This document shows, one piece after another, positions 22,256 to 35,739 of a DNA stretch of 64,000 nucleotides; the stretch's first letter is position 1; each line of letters begins with the position of its first letter. The notes under the pieces are model-generated. The model was not told the DNA's origin and searched no databases. It saw only the letters and a list, made by a program, of their open reading frames with translations. Both the position numbers and the translations under genes were made by a program. The stretch comes from Dendrocalamus latiflorus. Taxonomy: Eukaryota > Streptophyta > Magnoliopsida > Poales > Poaceae. The stretch spans positions 1,555,787 through 1,619,786 of the forward strand of contig CM029620.1 of the NCBI GenBank assembly GCA_017311315.1. Direction: 5' to 3'.

Positions 22256-25114
22256 TGTCAGATCCAGATTTTACAATCCTGAATCCTCTATGATTCCACC
22301 GTACTATTCCCTGGATCAGTAGATACTGCTCACAGATACATAAATGAATATCAAAATACATATCATGCGGAAACATAAATATAATAGAAGACTTACATAT
22401 GGGCCGATTAGGCCGACAACAATAAAATGCAGTAGCGGAAACGAAGCACATGGGTGGGACCCTCAGGACATGCCCACAGGCAGCCAACTGGAGGTTCGCG
22501 GCCTAGTTCATCCTCATCATCTTCTTCATCATGTCCAGTTGCATTGCTGGTGCATAGCGATATGAATCCTGATTCTGGATTAGTTGTAGGAGCGAGGGTG
22601 AGCACAAACCACCGTGCTCCGCGAGCCAATACACAGGATGCAATTAAATAATATGCATGGCTTATCAAGGAAAGGCTCGGGTTATTTTATTTGTCATAAA
22701 TTGTTTTTGAAATATGACACATAGAAATTTCTTAAGACCTAGCAGTTTGATCTGAAACATAATGTGTAAAAGAATGCAATAATAATAGCGATCTAGATTC
22801 CATCCACCATTACATGGCCTCAGCACCATATGCTTAATCCTTCAGCGTTATAACCGCTTAACTTATCACTGGGGTGACACTCAGGGCAACACAAATTAGG
22901 GCCTTTCTCTACCCTCCACTTCACCAATTCCACCCATTAAGTTTTTGAAACAGAACTATATCTGGTTAAGTTCCCATGTCCGCCCTTATCCGTGGGCACA
23001 GCTATTCGAATAGTTTTTGAATCTGCAGAGTTTGCACACTTTACCCGCAAGAGATAAATCTACTCATTGCCCCACATGATTCCATAGCCATGCGGTTGAG
23101 TAGACTATCGCAGGATTGTTACAATGCATAGTCCTACTGTGGTTACGCCCGCTAAGGTCTATCTTCTGTAGGATGCGCACATCCCTTAGGAAGGGTCCCT
23201 CGTGAGCCCTCACAGGCAAAGGCGGGGATTGGACCATCCATCTCTTTGCTCGTGGTCATACCTTCACGTAACCACCTTAGAGCCACACAAATTAGTAAAC
23301 CCTACCTACACTTTGCCAGCTTGTGGTTGTACTGTCGTACGCTGGGAGATCATCACAGGATTTGGTCCTTAGGGTTACCTGGGCGGTTCTACCACTAACC
23401 ACTTTGTGCTTCCACTGCACCACTCACACGCACCCTCGAACCATCCGCCTAGATATTTAAGCAAGTAAGATTTTTGGGAGCATAAAATATCCATAACCAA
23501 ATATACCAGTCATTTCCACCATGACTGCCCAGAGCAATTTCTCATGATTCAAAGTGATGCTTTGGGGCATTTTGGTGCCCCCGATTATCTAAGCATGGCG
23601 TATAGTTATGGACTTATTTCGAAAACAAACCATTATAATTTTGCTAGGGTGACAAGGCTCAGATATTCAAATATTTCAAAGGAGGTATAATACTAGCAAG
23701 CCGAATAATGGGTATGTAACTAGAATCTTCAAACAAACATATATTTGCATATGAAATAACAGCATGCAATTTGATAATTTAAACACAAGTAGATTTGCAG
23801 AAAATGTAGATTCAACATGATCAAACTATTGACTCGCCTAGCGCGGTTTACCGTGGACTTGAGCTCACACGATGCTTTCTCTCGAGCTTCTATTCTTTGT
23901 CTTCACTTGGCTCTGACCACGCTTGATCTGTGGAATCTTCTATACTCCAGTTTCTAATTACGCGATAAGCGACTGAATCCAAATAAAAGCAAGTAACTCA
24001 AAAGATCCAAATAAGCTCAATTTAGTTTTATTATGATTTAATGAGTGATTGAGGCAAGGTCGGTGGTAGAATTACGATGACTTAATCTTTTTATTAATAT
24101 TTTTTTCATTGTTATTTTTTCATATTTTTTTTGCATTTGTCGAGGGAGTTCCTTGAGTTAGGTTAGACCTATAAGCGGACCATTCTTTTGTCAAGTGCTA
24201 ATATTCAGGGCATATGCGTTTATATTATAAGTAAAGGCACTCTTTATTGCATGTGGATATTTAACCAAAGTCGCTATATTTTAATATCTAATTATGACCT
24301 TTTAATTGAAGTATTCCGAGGATCAACTGACATTTTTATTTTATTGTTTAATTTAGGATCTGAAATAATTTAATATTACCTAAATCCTTGTTCTCATAAA
24401 GCCAAGCCTGTTATATGGGGTCCTACTTCAATAGTGTTATCTAATTAAGTCTACCTCTAAGACTCTAGTAATGGCGACATGATAGGTTAGGACACATATC
24501 TTAATTCTAATTAGGGGAAATCTTTAAAATTTCACTTTTATGGGTAATCGTATTATTCATTTTTCCTTAATCGTAATTCTAATTAAATTTGCTACATTTC
24601 CTAGATTATTCCCAAATTGTCCAAAATTTTTACCAAAATTTCACATGAGCTCTAAAATTCCTGGTTTTAGTTCATTGGGTAGATCTTGAATTTAGATGAA
24701 TTTAGAAATTTGTCTCATTCAATTTGGAGTTAAAATGAATAAGTTATGCCCATTGAAAGTTATCATCCTAAATAATTCCAAAAAATACTAAAGTCTGACA
24801 GGTGGGTCCCACTTCCTATTTTTAATTCATTCTTTTATTTTTTTCTTCTATACACTGTGCCTATGACAGGTGGGGTCGACTATTATTTAATTAAATTGGG
24901 CATGGCTCACATGTCAGTGAGAGTGTCTTGTGTTAATCTAGCATTGGTATTTATGGGGGCCATTAATCACTATTAATTACCATTAGCATTAATTACCCCT
25001 TGTCCAAACATTGATTAGGCATTTGTATTACTCACTAATGAAATCTTGATTTGTACCGGATTCCCTTATATAATACTTCTTATCATCAAAACTCTAAAAC
25101 CTAGTCTAAATATT

Positions 25115-25192
25115 GCAGAGGAAGGACTCGAACTCGAGACCTCTCGGGTGATCTGCCCTCTAGCGCGCGCTCAGATAGCCATCCGGGCGATG
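25115..25192 (-). other. tRNA-like module in LTR B2
   Basis: Minus strand: CGGATGGCTATCTGAGCGC (D-arm/A-box-like) followed about 36 nt later by AGTTCGAGTCC (B-box/T-arm-like, plus 25124-25134). The layout matches a tRNA body without a clean acceptor stem. Confidence 0.6.
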
Positions 25193-25800
25193 GGTGTTTC
25201 CTGACTGAAGGAGGGGAAATGTATAGTAGAGGTGACGCGTGAGCAGGGCAAAGTAGGGGAAACCACTGGCGCATCTGGGCTGCGGCGGCGCCGGCGAAGG
25301 GTGGCCGGGGAGGCACCGGTGACTGCTAAAATGGGACCTCTGGGGCGAGATGTAGCTAGGGGGGTTGGCACGGTGGTCAGAGCGGTGGCGAGGCGGGCGG
25401 GCGGCGGCGCCAAGCGGCTGGTGGCGAGGTGTGCTTGGGGTGGCGGCGCCGGAGAGGACGGGGAGGAAGAAAGAGGGGAGAATAAGCTATAGGAGGCCGA
25501 GGGGAATCTCACCGGCGAGTGGGCAGGGCCAGAGGGGGATCGGGTTGGGCCGGTGGCGGAGACCATGGGCGGTGGCGGCTTGCGCACGACGCCGGCAAGC
25601 TGAGGCGAGGGGGAGCCGAAATTGACGCTTGTGAAAGCCTCGTGGAGCCTTGGTGATGCTCCGCCCGAAGACAATCGAGCCACGACGCCCAGGGGGAGCG
25701 ACGGCGGAGATGGGGCGGTGGCTGCGCATGGCGGAAGGAGAAGGAGGTATGGGGGGAAGAAGAGGGTTGCGCGGGATGAGATGGGAAATGGCGGACGCCA

Positions 25801-25807
25801 CTTATAG
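25801..25807 (-). promoter_or_regulatory. TATA box of LTR B2
   Basis: Minus-strand CTATAAG in GC-rich sequence, at the position used in the other LTRs. Confidence 0.5.
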
Positions 25808-26683
25808 CCATAGAGGGGGCGGGGAGGCGCGGAGGACCGGGCGGGACCGGGCGGCGGGGCTCGGCTCGTGTAGCTGGGACAGGGCAGGTGCGATGTGCGT
25901 GGCGTGGGCGCGCCCGGGATTCGCACAACGAGGCGACAGGCGCTGCGGGCGACACCAGCAGCGTGCGTGAGAGCTACGACGTGGGCGCACGGTAGCCGTG
26001 TCGGCCTGCTTTTGCCGAAGTAGAGAGGAGGAGGGGGGCCGGGTGCGCACGGGAAGAGGAGAGGAAGAAGAGGCTCAGCCACGCGGTTGGCAGGGAGCAG
26101 GGCCCGCAGGCAGTGAGAGGGTGAGAAAAGAGAAAGGGGGGAGAGAGAAAAAGGAATGGGCCCACTTGGAAGTGAGAGAGAGAAATAAAAGGATGAGAAA
26201 ATGAGAGGCTCATGCATTACTTTAAAATTTGGATTTTTATTTTAAGTTTATATCTCACATTTGAGGTTATTTATTTAAATTCTTGCATGCCATTTGAACT
26301 TTCAGCTATTATTTTCCCCATGGCTATGCTTATCATAATATTTATATTAATATATTGCATATTTTGTTTCACTTGTGTATATATATAGTCTTATTTATAT
26401 ATACATATTCCAAAATAGAGTCTTATATTTAATTCAAGTTTTCCCCTCCTTTTCTGGATCATCTTTTCAGATTCGAATTTTAAATTTTAATTCTCTATTA
26501 TTTGCATATTTCCTTTTTATGGCATCACTAGTGTTAGTTTCTTTCCTGAACTTTTTAACTTTTTTTTGAGATCTCAACCAAATTTCAGAAAAGTACCATA
26601 AACTCCAAGTTCAAATAAAATATATTGCAAAAATAATTCAAAAGCTTCACATTTTCAAATTTCAAAATTTCAGGATGTTACAA

Positions 26684-29338
26684 ACCTACCCCCTTAAAAA
26701 GAATCTCGACTTTGAGATTCCGGTAGAGTAGAAAGAAGTAGGTGGGGTTAAACTAGTTGACAATAGGTTCCAAGGTTTAGCTTGTCGTGGCGGTCTTGCG
26801 AGTCTTCTTGTTCTGGTCCGATTAGTTATGAGTCCAGGTTGTCGCATCTCCAACATATACATCCTAGTAGCTCTTTGACATTTTGTCTTTTAGGCCTACC
26901 CCCCTTAAAATAAATGTCACTAGTCATTATTTATCTCTTCTAGCTCCAGGCATGATGGGTCCTCCGGGTAGGTAAGGAGAGAAGGTTAGCAGGACAGAGT
27001 CTCGAGTCTTGGTTCTAGTGCCGAATGAGGCTTTTAGTTGGAAAGTTGTGAACACTTCTCTTATCCTTGATTGCCCTGACTTTGGCTATCTAGCTCCTTG
27101 CTTCCGATGGGGCTTTTAGCAAGAGGTGAGAGGGAATAGCATGAGATAAGGATAGAATCGCGGGGATAAGGTAATCTAAACCCATTCTAAATTTTAAAAG
27201 AGCACACCCGGGAAGCTGGGGTGGCACACAAATCTTGCAAGTTGTTTAAAACAATCTTTTCCTGTGATTGCGAAATATAACGCCCGAGGGCAAGAAGGCA
27301 GTGCACAGGGCCAAAGTGAAGCTCGTGACAAGACAACGTGTATTCGGGGAAACACACATATGGAGGCATAGGGTTCATTGCCATAGTTCATTTAAAACGG
27401 AACCACCTTATCTTCATGAACATCTTCGAAATTCCTAGCCTTAAAATTTGGAGTAGGGGTATGAGAAGAGGAACAAAATTTTCCTATTGAAAGCGGTAGA
27501 AAGAAAAGGGAAGTATTTTGGGGTAATTTCATTGATATCAGAACTCACTCTGGTATTATCATTTTTTTTGAAACTTTATGGTAAAATGGATTTTGTTTGT
27601 TGTTTTGAAGTACAAAACCTTAGAATATTTTTAAGGTATTCCAATCTTTTCCACCGTTCAAATATCCATCAATGAACTAATTCACTCCCATATGACTTTT
27701 ATACATAAGGCTTAGAATCCAACGGCCTTAATAGTTTAACCTCTGCTTTCACAAAGTGCACTTAGACTATGCTTTTTCATTATTTAGTCATAGTATTATT
27801 GCTGTCTAAAACTCCAAACAGTAAGTGCCATCATTTATTCGTTCCACCGACCATACCCTTTTGCATTGTGTCATCCACCATTTCATTAATCCAGCCATGG
27901 TTATCTAATTCTCGCATAAATCTTTACTTCCCATATAAATTTGAATCGAATCTCGTATTTCACTATGTATGTATAATCCCAATCTCGGACTCATTATTTG
28001 TCAATTTGTCAATTCTACAATCTATTGGAAGTCCAATACCTTCACTCTGGACCCACCATCAAATAATTTTTATTGTATCTCTCAATTTTTTTTCTATCCA
28101 ATCGGGATTACCAAATTCTTATATGAATCTGAATTTCTACCACATCTTTATAAATCCAATCTCAGGTTCGTTAATTTAATCAGCTTTCTAATCCAATGAA
28201 GATCTAATATTCTTTATTTAGATCCACCAATATCATTTATATCAGGACTTCCTAATAATCCAAGATTGTATTCAATATCATAATTGCTCCTCTAGTAACC
28301 AACCTAAGTCTTCACTATCAACCTCCGAATTAATTCATTATTATAAACATCCTCCAGGAATAATATTATTTATCATGCCTGTACTCCGGTAGTTGTTACC
28401 ATATTTCCAATTCCTCAAAAATTCCATTAATTCATCTAGCAATCAACCATATCCTAATACTATTATTGTAAACATCTCCCAGGAGTTATATTATTTATCA
28501 ATGTTGTACTCCCGCAATTATTTTCATACCTCCTATTTCTCCAAGAATAATTTAATTCATCAATCTAGTCAATCTAATCCTTTAAGCTCCACCATTTTTT
28601 TTAGAATTTACACTATCGTTTCCTTCCGATGATCGACTTGCAACCCACCAACATTTTTGTGTGTTCACTATATATATCAATCTTCCTTACTTACGACTCT
28701 TTTTATTCTCCTCTATATTTTATTTTGTAAGGAAAGAAGTAATATTTTTTTAACAGTGGGTAATAAAACCAAATAGGGAAATTAGGTTTTTACCAACATA
28801 GCTCTTTCCGGAGTAACACCTCAAAGTTAATCCTTGGGCTTTATTTTGACAGACAAGGTCCTTTTTGGGAAAAGTTTTCAAGAAATAACTTCGTATCAGA
28901 CTATTTGAGAATTCAAAGTGATTTTTTTAATAAGTTTTGGGTAAGTAGTTTGAACCTATGAAAATTTCCTTGGAAGATCAGGTTTGTTAAAATGAGTTTG
29001 AAAATGAATTTTGTAAATAATTTGATAATCGATGTTCCAAGGGTAAAACAAGTCTCAAATTTAAGCATTGTGATTTTGACGTCAAGCAGGTTCTTAAAGA
29101 GAGCTTACAAGAGGAGTACTGGATTTTTATCATTTTGAATTCGGGATAGGAGAGCCTCGGATGTAAAAATGGCTAGGGCGGCATATAGATGAGAGGGAAT
29201 CATCTAAGAGAGATGAGATTGAGCAATACTACATATAATTTTTGGAAATATAATTTTTAAGAAACAATTCTAGTCATGAAACTAACGGCCAGCCTAACTA
29301 GGTCACGACCTGCAATCGATATGTTCTGATACCATCAC
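26684..29338 (-). mobile_element. internal region B, non-coding
   Basis: 2655 bp between LTR B2 and LTR B3. It has a PPT (minus AAGGGGTAGG, plus 26686-26695), an adjacent inverted repeat, and minus codons N-L-K-V-E-I-L-F-K-G-stop resembling the chromovirus pol end. The PBS is at the other end. The middle (about 27540-29130) is AT-rich with recurring TCCACCA motifs; part of it (about 27780-28745) is homologous to segments found inside the LTRs of element D. No gag or pol domain found. Confidence 0.88.
29323..29334 (-). other. primer-binding site, internal region B
   Basis: Minus-strand TGGTATCAGAAC matches the tRNA-iMet 3' complement for its first ten bases; 4 nt from LTR B3. Confidence 0.85.
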
Positions 29339-32300
29339 TGTTAGACCCAGATTTTACAATCCGGAATCCTTTGTGATTCCAACGCACTATTCCCTAGATT
29401 AGTAGATAGTGCTCACAGATACAGAAATGAATATCAAAATACATATCATGCAGAAGCATAAATATAATAGAAGACTTACACATGGGCCGATTAGGCCAAC
29501 AACAATAAAATGCAGTATCAGAAACGAAGCACACGGGTGGGACCCTCAGGACATGCCCACAGGTAGCCAACTGGAGGTCGCAGCCTAGTTCTTCCTCATC
29601 ATCTTCTTCATCATGTCCAGTTGCATTGCCGGTGCGTAGCGACTGGATTAGTTGTAAGAGCGAGGGTGAGCACAAACCACCGTGCTCCGCGAGCCAATAC
29701 ACAGGATGCAATTAAATATTATGCATGGCTTATCAAGGGAAGGCTCGGGTTATTTTATTTGTCATAAATTGTTTTTGAAATATGATACATAGAAATTTCT
29801 TAAGACCTAGGAGTTTGAACTGAAACATAATGTGTAAAAGAATGCAATAATAATAGCTATCTAGATTCCATCCACCGTTACATGGCCTCTGCACCATATG
29901 CTTAATCCTTCAGCATTATAATCGCTTAACTTATCACTGGGGCGACACTCAGGGCAACAGAAATTAGGGCCTTTCTCTGCCCTCCACTTCACCAATTCCA
30001 CTCATAGAGTTTTTGAAACAGAATTTATATCTGGTTAAGTTCTCATGTCCGCTCTTAACCATGGGCACGACTATTCGAATAGTTTTTGACTCTACAGAGT
30101 TTGCACACTTTATCCACAAGAGATAAATCTACTCATTGCCCCCACATGATTCCTTAGCCATGCGGTTGAGTAGACTATCACAGGATTGTCAGAATGCATA
30201 GTCCTACTATGGTTACGCCCGCTAAGGTCTATCTTCCGTAGGATGCGCACATCCCTCGGGAAGGATCCCTCGTGAGCCATCACGGGCAAAGGCGGGGATG
30301 AGACCATCCATCCCTTTGCTCGTGGTCATACCTTCACGTAACCACCTTAGAGCCACACAAATTAGTAAACCCTGCCTACACTTTGCCAGCTTGTGGTTGC
30401 ACTGTCGTACGCTGGAAGATCATCACAAGATTCGGTCCTTAGGGTTACCTGGGCGGTTCTACTACTAACCACTTTGTGCTTCCACTGCACCACTCACACA
30501 CACCCTCGAACCATCCGCCCAAATATTTAAGCAAGTAAGATTTTTGGGAGCATAAAATATCCATAACCCAATATACCAGTCATTTCCACCATGATTGCCC
30601 AAACCAATTTCTCATGATTCAAAGTGATGCTTTGGGGCATTTTGGTGCCCCCGATTATCTAAGCATTTCTAAGCGTGGCGTATAGTTATGGACTTATTTC
30701 GAAAACTAACCATTATAATTTTGCTAGGGTGACAAGGCTCAGATATTCAAATATTTCAAATGAGGTATAATACTAGCAAGTCGAATAATGGGTATGTAAC
30801 TAGAATCTTCAAACAAACATATATTTGCATATGAAATAACAGCATGCAATTTGATAATTTAAACGAAAGTAGATTTGCAGAAAATGTAGGTTAAACATGA
30901 TCAAAGTATTGACTTGCCTGGCGCAGTTAACCGCGGACTTGAGCTCACACGATGCTTTCTCTCGAGCGTCTATTCTTTGTCTTCACTTGGCTCTGACCAC
31001 GCTTGATCCGTGGAATCTTCTAGACTCCAGTTTCTAATTACGCGATAAGCGACTGAATCCAAATAAAAGCAAGTAACTCAAAAGATCCAAATAAGCTCAA
31101 TTTAGTTTTATTATGATTTAATGAGTGATTTGAGGCAAGGTCGGTGGTAGAATTACGATTACTTAATCTTTTTATTAATATTTTTTTCATTGTTATTTTT
31201 TATATTTTTATTTTTTTTGCATTTGTCGAGGGAGTTCCTTGAGTTTGGTTTGAGCTATAAGCGGACCATTCTTTTGTCGAGTGCTAATATTCAGGGCATA
31301 TGCATTTATATTATAAGTAAAGGTACTCTTTATTGCATGTGGATATTTAACCAAAGTCGCTATAGTTTAATATCTAATTATGACCTTTTAATTGAAGTAT
31401 TCCGAGGATCAACTGACATTTTTATTTTATTGTTTAATTTAGCATCTGACATAAGTTAATATTACCTAAATCCTTGTTCTCATAAAGTCAAGCCTGTTAT
31501 ATGGGGTCCTACTTCAATAGTGTTATCTAATTAAGTCTACTTCTGAGACTCTAGTAATGGCGACATGATAGGTTAGGACACATATCTTAATTCTAATTAG
31601 GGAAAATCTTTAAAATTTCACTTTTATGGGTAATCGTATTATTTATTTTTCCTTAATCGTAATTCTAATTAAATTTGCTACATTTCCTAGATTATTCCCA
31701 AATTGTCCAAAATTTTTACCAAAATTACAAATGAGCTCTAAAATTCTTGGTTGTAGTTCATTGGGTAGATCTTTAATTTAGATGAATTTAGAAATTTGTC
31801 TCATTCAATTTGGAGTTCAAATGAATAAGTTATGCCCATTTAAAGTTATCATCCTAAATAATTCCAAAAAATACTAAAGTCTGACAGGTGGGTCCCACTT
31901 CCTATTTTTAATTCATTCTTTTATTTTTTTCTTCTATACATTGTGCCTATGACAGGTGGGGCCGACTATTATTTAATTAAATTGGGCATGGCTCACATGT
32001 CAGTGAGAGTGTCTTGTGTTAATCTAGCATTGGTATTTATGGGGGCCATTAATCACTATTAATTACCATTAGCATTAATTACCCCTTGTCCAAACATTGA
32101 TTAGGCATTTGTATTACTCACTAATGAAATCTTGATTTGTACCGGATTCCCTTATCTAATACTTCTTATCATCAAAAATCTAAAACCTAGTCTAAATATT
32201 GCAGAGGAAGGACTCGAACTCGAGACCTCTCGGGTGATCTGCCCTCTAACGCGCGCTCAGATAGCCATCCGGGCGATGGGTGTTTCCTGACTGAAGGAGG

Positions 32301-32340
32301 GGAAATGTATAGTAGAGGTGATGCGTGAGCAGGGCAATGC
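29339..32340 (-). mobile_element. LTR B3, proximal part
   Basis: Closely similar to B2 22256-25250 (hairpin 29668-29687, palindrome cluster near 30060-30110). It is interrupted at 32341 by solo LTR A-prime and resumes at 35489. As the 5' LTR of internal region B it should contain U3, but the copy is cut at about 35739 within the GC-rich block, before the TATA box. Confidence 0.9.
32199..32278 (-). other. tRNA-like module in LTR B3
   Basis: Nearly identical to the module at 25115-25192, with the same A-box-like and B-box-like parts. Confidence 0.6.
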
Positions 32341-32345
32341 AGGGG
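32341..32345. repeat. target-site duplication of solo LTR A-prime, left
   Basis: AGGGG, repeated at 35484-35488; LTR B2 has a single copy at the matching place. Confidence 0.95.
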
Positions 32346-33182
32346 TGTAACATCCCAAAATTTGGCTTTTTGGAAAAAAATTAAAATCAAATTAACTATT
32401 TTAAAGTAATTGGATTTTACTTGGCTTTTTTTTGATTTTCTGGGTTTTATTTCAAAATTTAAAGCAAGAAAATGTATTTTAAATAGTTTATGAAAACCAA
32501 AAAGGGAAAATTATATTTTTTCTAGCCTTTCCTAAATTTTTAAATAATATTTGAGAATTTTCTGAAATTTAAAATCAATTTTCAAAGTTAAAAAGTATTT
32601 TATAAAATTATTAAAATGCATATCTGAAATTGAAAATATTTTTACTAAGTCTAAAACGCTTCCAGGAATATTTTATGATTTTTGTGGAATTTTTAGACAT
32701 TAAATATTAATTTTCCAAGCTTTTATAAAGTTTCTAGTATTTGCTGAAATTTTTTCCGAAAATAATAATCAAATTAATCCTATTCCGCCACGTGTCGCTC
32801 TCAGATTAAATCAAGCTCTCACCGCGTTTTAATCCTAGCCACACATGATCACTTACCCCTTCATAAAATCCAAAGGCCCTCATCCATCCACTTACCACGT
32901 GTCGCGAATCCGACGGCCCGTACCCCTTCACTAACTCTCACTCTCTATGACACATGGGACCCATATGTCATATGTTTCTTCAACCTCTCCTTCTTCCTCC
33001 CCTAACCCTCTCTCTCCTCCACCATAGATGACAATTAAAAGCTTTGAAATCCCGCCGTTTCTCCCTCTTAACTCCCGATTAAAGCGTGGAAACGGACGCC
33101 CTAATCGCCCTCATCAATCTCCCGGCCGTTTCCCATCCTTTAATCCTCCCAAAACCGAAATCCTCTCCCCTCCCTTCTCTTT

Positions 33183-33190
33183 CTATAAAT
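33183..33190 (+). promoter_or_regulatory. TATA box of solo LTR A-prime
   Basis: CTATAAAT, followed within about 50 bp by the CCG-rich block. Confidence 0.6.
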
Positions 33191-33388
33191 TGGCCTCCCC
33201 TCACCATTCCTCCCCTTCCCCTCCCCTTTTTCGGCCGGCCCTTACTCTCTTCTTCTCCCGCCGCCGTGCGCCACCTCCCACCGGCCGCCGCTGCCGCCCG
33301 GCCACCTCCCTCCGGCCGCCCCATTCCAACCGCCGCCGCCTCCTCCTTGCGCCGCCGCCGGCCGCCCGGTGCCCCGCCGCCGTCGCCG

Positions 33389-33826
33389 GTGAGTGCGCCG
33401 CCGCCCCTCCTCTCCCCGCCGCCACTCGCCGCCCCGCCTCCGGCCGCCGGCCGCCGGCGAGGTCGCCTCCGTGCGCGCCCCCGTACCTCCATGATTCCTT
33501 CTCTAGTCATATTCTTCCATGTTTATTTGATTTGTTGTTGCTCTTTTGTCATGAAGTACCAAGTGCTCACTTGGCTAGTGGGTGCATGTTAGTGCATGCA
33601 TGCATGAGGTTGTGAGTTCAAGTCCACTGCAATGCAATTTTCGGTTTCTGGAATTTCCAAACCGATCAAACTTCCAATCGCTCGTTCTCCCTCGTCCGAT
33701 CTCCAAATCCAGTGATTCAAATTTCTAAATTTGTCTAAAATCATAATCTAAGTTGCAGTATATATTTTATTTTCTTGTGATTTTATTTGCATTTATTTAT
33801 TTGTTTTTTTGTTATTTCGCGCGTAG
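33389..33826 (+). other. predicted intron in LTR A-prime transcript
   Basis: The donor CCG|GTGAGTG and an acceptor GCGTAG preceded by a T-rich tract are both strong plant-type signals. Element A has the same pair on the minus strand (donor at 9733, acceptor at 8644) and LTR E has one at 42294-43228. Splicing itself is inferred. Confidence 0.4.
33563..33631 (+). other. tRNA-like module in solo LTR A-prime
   Basis: TGGCTAGTGGG (33572-33582) fits a pol III A box and AGTTCAAGTCC (33615-33625) fits a B box with an Ala in place of the first G; 32 nt separate them. It lies in the predicted intron. Confidence 0.6.
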
Positions 33827-35369
33827 AAACCGACGTTGCCGAAGTGTTTGTCGAGTCGCAGCAAGAAGAACCAAACCACGCTCAAGAAGGCAAGTCTCCT
33901 TTGATCATCTCGAACCTATGATTTTTGAAATGTTTTAATTATTTTAAATTATGTGCATTGCTATTTATATAAAATATTAGTTCAAATCTTAAGGCATTAG
34001 TTATATCCAACCTTGTTATGCCATCATTTGAATTCGAATGCCATGTACCTTTGCAACCCTAGAAATTCCTTTGACTCACTAGTGCGAGTAATATATTAAA
34101 TTATTGGTATTAGAATGGTAGAACAATGCTTAGCCATGCTATTGAATACCTCATAAACCTTGCAAATGGGAAATTATGAATTATTGTATTACCCTTGTGT
34201 TTACAAATTTAGTGGTAATTGGAGTTGCCACTGTTCTTTTAAAATAAACTAAAATGTGAAAATTGGTTTAGATTAGGGTGGATGGTTGGTTTGGATTGGT
34301 GCAGGAAGCACGAGATCTTGTAATGTGTATGTTCCACCCTAGTCAATTAAGGACCGACGCTTGTGTTTGTCCAAACTGAGCATTAACCGTACAACCACAA
34401 GTCTATATGGGTACGACCTAGCTGACTAACTTACGATAGTCTAGTTTAGGTGCCACCAGTGGAAAGTGGATGCCAGGGATGGACTGGTTATCCACAGTGA
34501 GGGACAGGGATTTACTGTACTCATATGGCGCAAGAGGGGGCTTCGGTTCGGGTAGTTAGCCTACCTGCGGTGAAACCTGAGCGGGTGGTATCTAGCTAGA
34601 TTAGAGTAAGGTAAAAGCTTTGTGATATTTTATCTGGGTCTCATGCCAAAGGAAGCGTGTTGACTTTTAGGATAATTTATCTCTTGTGGGTAAAGTTGTA
34701 CAACCTCTGCAGAGTGTAAAACTATTCGAATAGCCGTGCCCACGGTCAAGGGCGGGCAAGGAATGCATGCACATGGTAGATTTCTGATTTTGTTTTAAAA
34801 TCAAAAGTTTTGTATTCCGAGAGTGGAGGGAACTCTCGAAAGGGTATCCTGGCGGTTGAAGCCAGAGAGGGTGGATGTAACCCGCAGTATTAAACTTGTT
34901 CAAGTTGTTGAAGCTAGTGTTGGTAGATGGAACCTTCACTAGAAAGTTAATGATAGTTTCTGCTAAAACATTTACTTTATTAACTTGATGCCTTCGAAAA
35001 TAATTAGTAGTAATTGAATTTTAAAATGTTGCTTTGTGCAAAAGAACCATATAGCCTTCCTTTGTCAAGCCTTGCATCTATGCATTTTTCCCAAGACTTG
35101 CGGAGTACTTTATGTACTCACATGCTACACTTAAAATAAACCTCAGAAGAACATGAAGCTCAAGAAGGTGTTTACGACTACTGCTTCGCTTGTGGCTGTG
35201 ATGGATTCTTCCCGGAGGACTAGGTCGCGCTTCCCCAGTCAACTGCCTGTGGCATATTCATGGGTCTACTTTGAGTTTACTTTGCTTCCGCTGTGTTTTG
35301 ATTGTGCGAGGTCTCGAAACCTCTAATGTAATAATGAGACCTTTCGGTCTGTACTCTTTAATATTGTAA

Positions 35370-35375
35370 TAAATG
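35370..35375 (+). terminator. poly(A)-signal-like hexamer in solo LTR A-prime
   Basis: AATAAA in a T-rich context about 110 bp before the LTR end; it would define the R/U5 boundary. Confidence 0.4.
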
Positions 35376-35483
35376 CATTGTTGGTCATGAATCATTTCTG
35401 TTTAACTGTGTACACTAGCTTTGATCTGGGACTAGTGCAGAAATACACAGAGGGTCCGGGTTTGGAAATCCGGGGTCCCGACA

Positions 35484-35488
35484 AGGGG
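35484..35488. repeat. target-site duplication of solo LTR A-prime, right
   Basis: AGGGG, identical to 32341-32345. Confidence 0.95.
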
Positions 35489-35739
35489 AAATCGCTGGCG
35501 CATCTGGGCTGCGGCGGCGCCGGCGAAGGGTGGCCGGGGAGGCGTCGGGGACTGCTAAAATGGGACCTTTGGGGCAAGATGTAGCTAGGGGGGTTGGCAC
35601 GGTGGTTGAAGTGGCGACGAGGCAGGCCGGTGGCGGCGCCAAGCGGCCGGTGGCGAGGTGTGCTTGGGGCAGCGGCGGCGGAGAGGATGGGGAGGAAGAA
35701 AGAGGGGAGAATAAGCTACAGGAGGCCGAGGCGAATCAC
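35489..35739 (-). mobile_element. LTR B3, distal part, truncated
   Basis: Continues B3 after the A-prime insertion and follows B2 25255-25508 closely (GGCGCATCTGGGCTGCGGCG and onward). It ends at about 35739, where sequence homologous to internal region B starts, marking an illegitimate junction with D1. Confidence 0.85.

Larger units (their letters stand above)
22256..26683 (-). mobile_element. LTR B2, outer left LTR of the B/D complex
   Basis: 4428 bp, running on the minus strand from TGTAACATCCT to TGACA. It shows the shared plan: TATA at 25801-25807, GC-rich block about 25230-26190, tRNA-like module 25115-25192, palindrome cluster about 22985-23030, hairpin 22600-22619. It lies directly beside a PPT at 26686-26697, so it is the 3' LTR of internal region B. 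It contains the unoccupied versions of the insertion sites of solo LTRs A-prime (near 25250) and C (near 23270). Confidence 0.93.
32346..35483 (+). mobile_element. solo LTR A-prime (element A-related), plus orientation
   Basis: 3138 bp from TGTAACATCCC to GGGGTCCCGACA, flanked by AGGGG on both sides, with no internal region. Its right half is closely related to the element A LTR; the promoter half differs. Order of parts: TATA at 33183-33190, CCG-rich block 33230-33480, splice-donor-like CCGGTGAGTG at 33387-33396, tRNA-like module 33563-33631, pyrimidine-rich tract and GCGTAG acceptor at 33821-33826, palindrome cluster about 34690-34750, hairpin 35103-35119, poly(A)-signal-like AATAAA near 35370. 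Confidence 0.96.

Noticed and set aside
25171..26217. A 348-codon minus-strand frame
   Set aside because: It covers the GC-rich promoter-proximal block of LTR B2; composition is low-complexity and the matching part of other LTRs does not keep the frame.
24188..31459. A similar 60-codon frame shared by 24188-24373 and 31273-31455
   Set aside because: The two are homologous LTR parts (B2 and B3); similarity extends well beyond the frame and no family is recognised.
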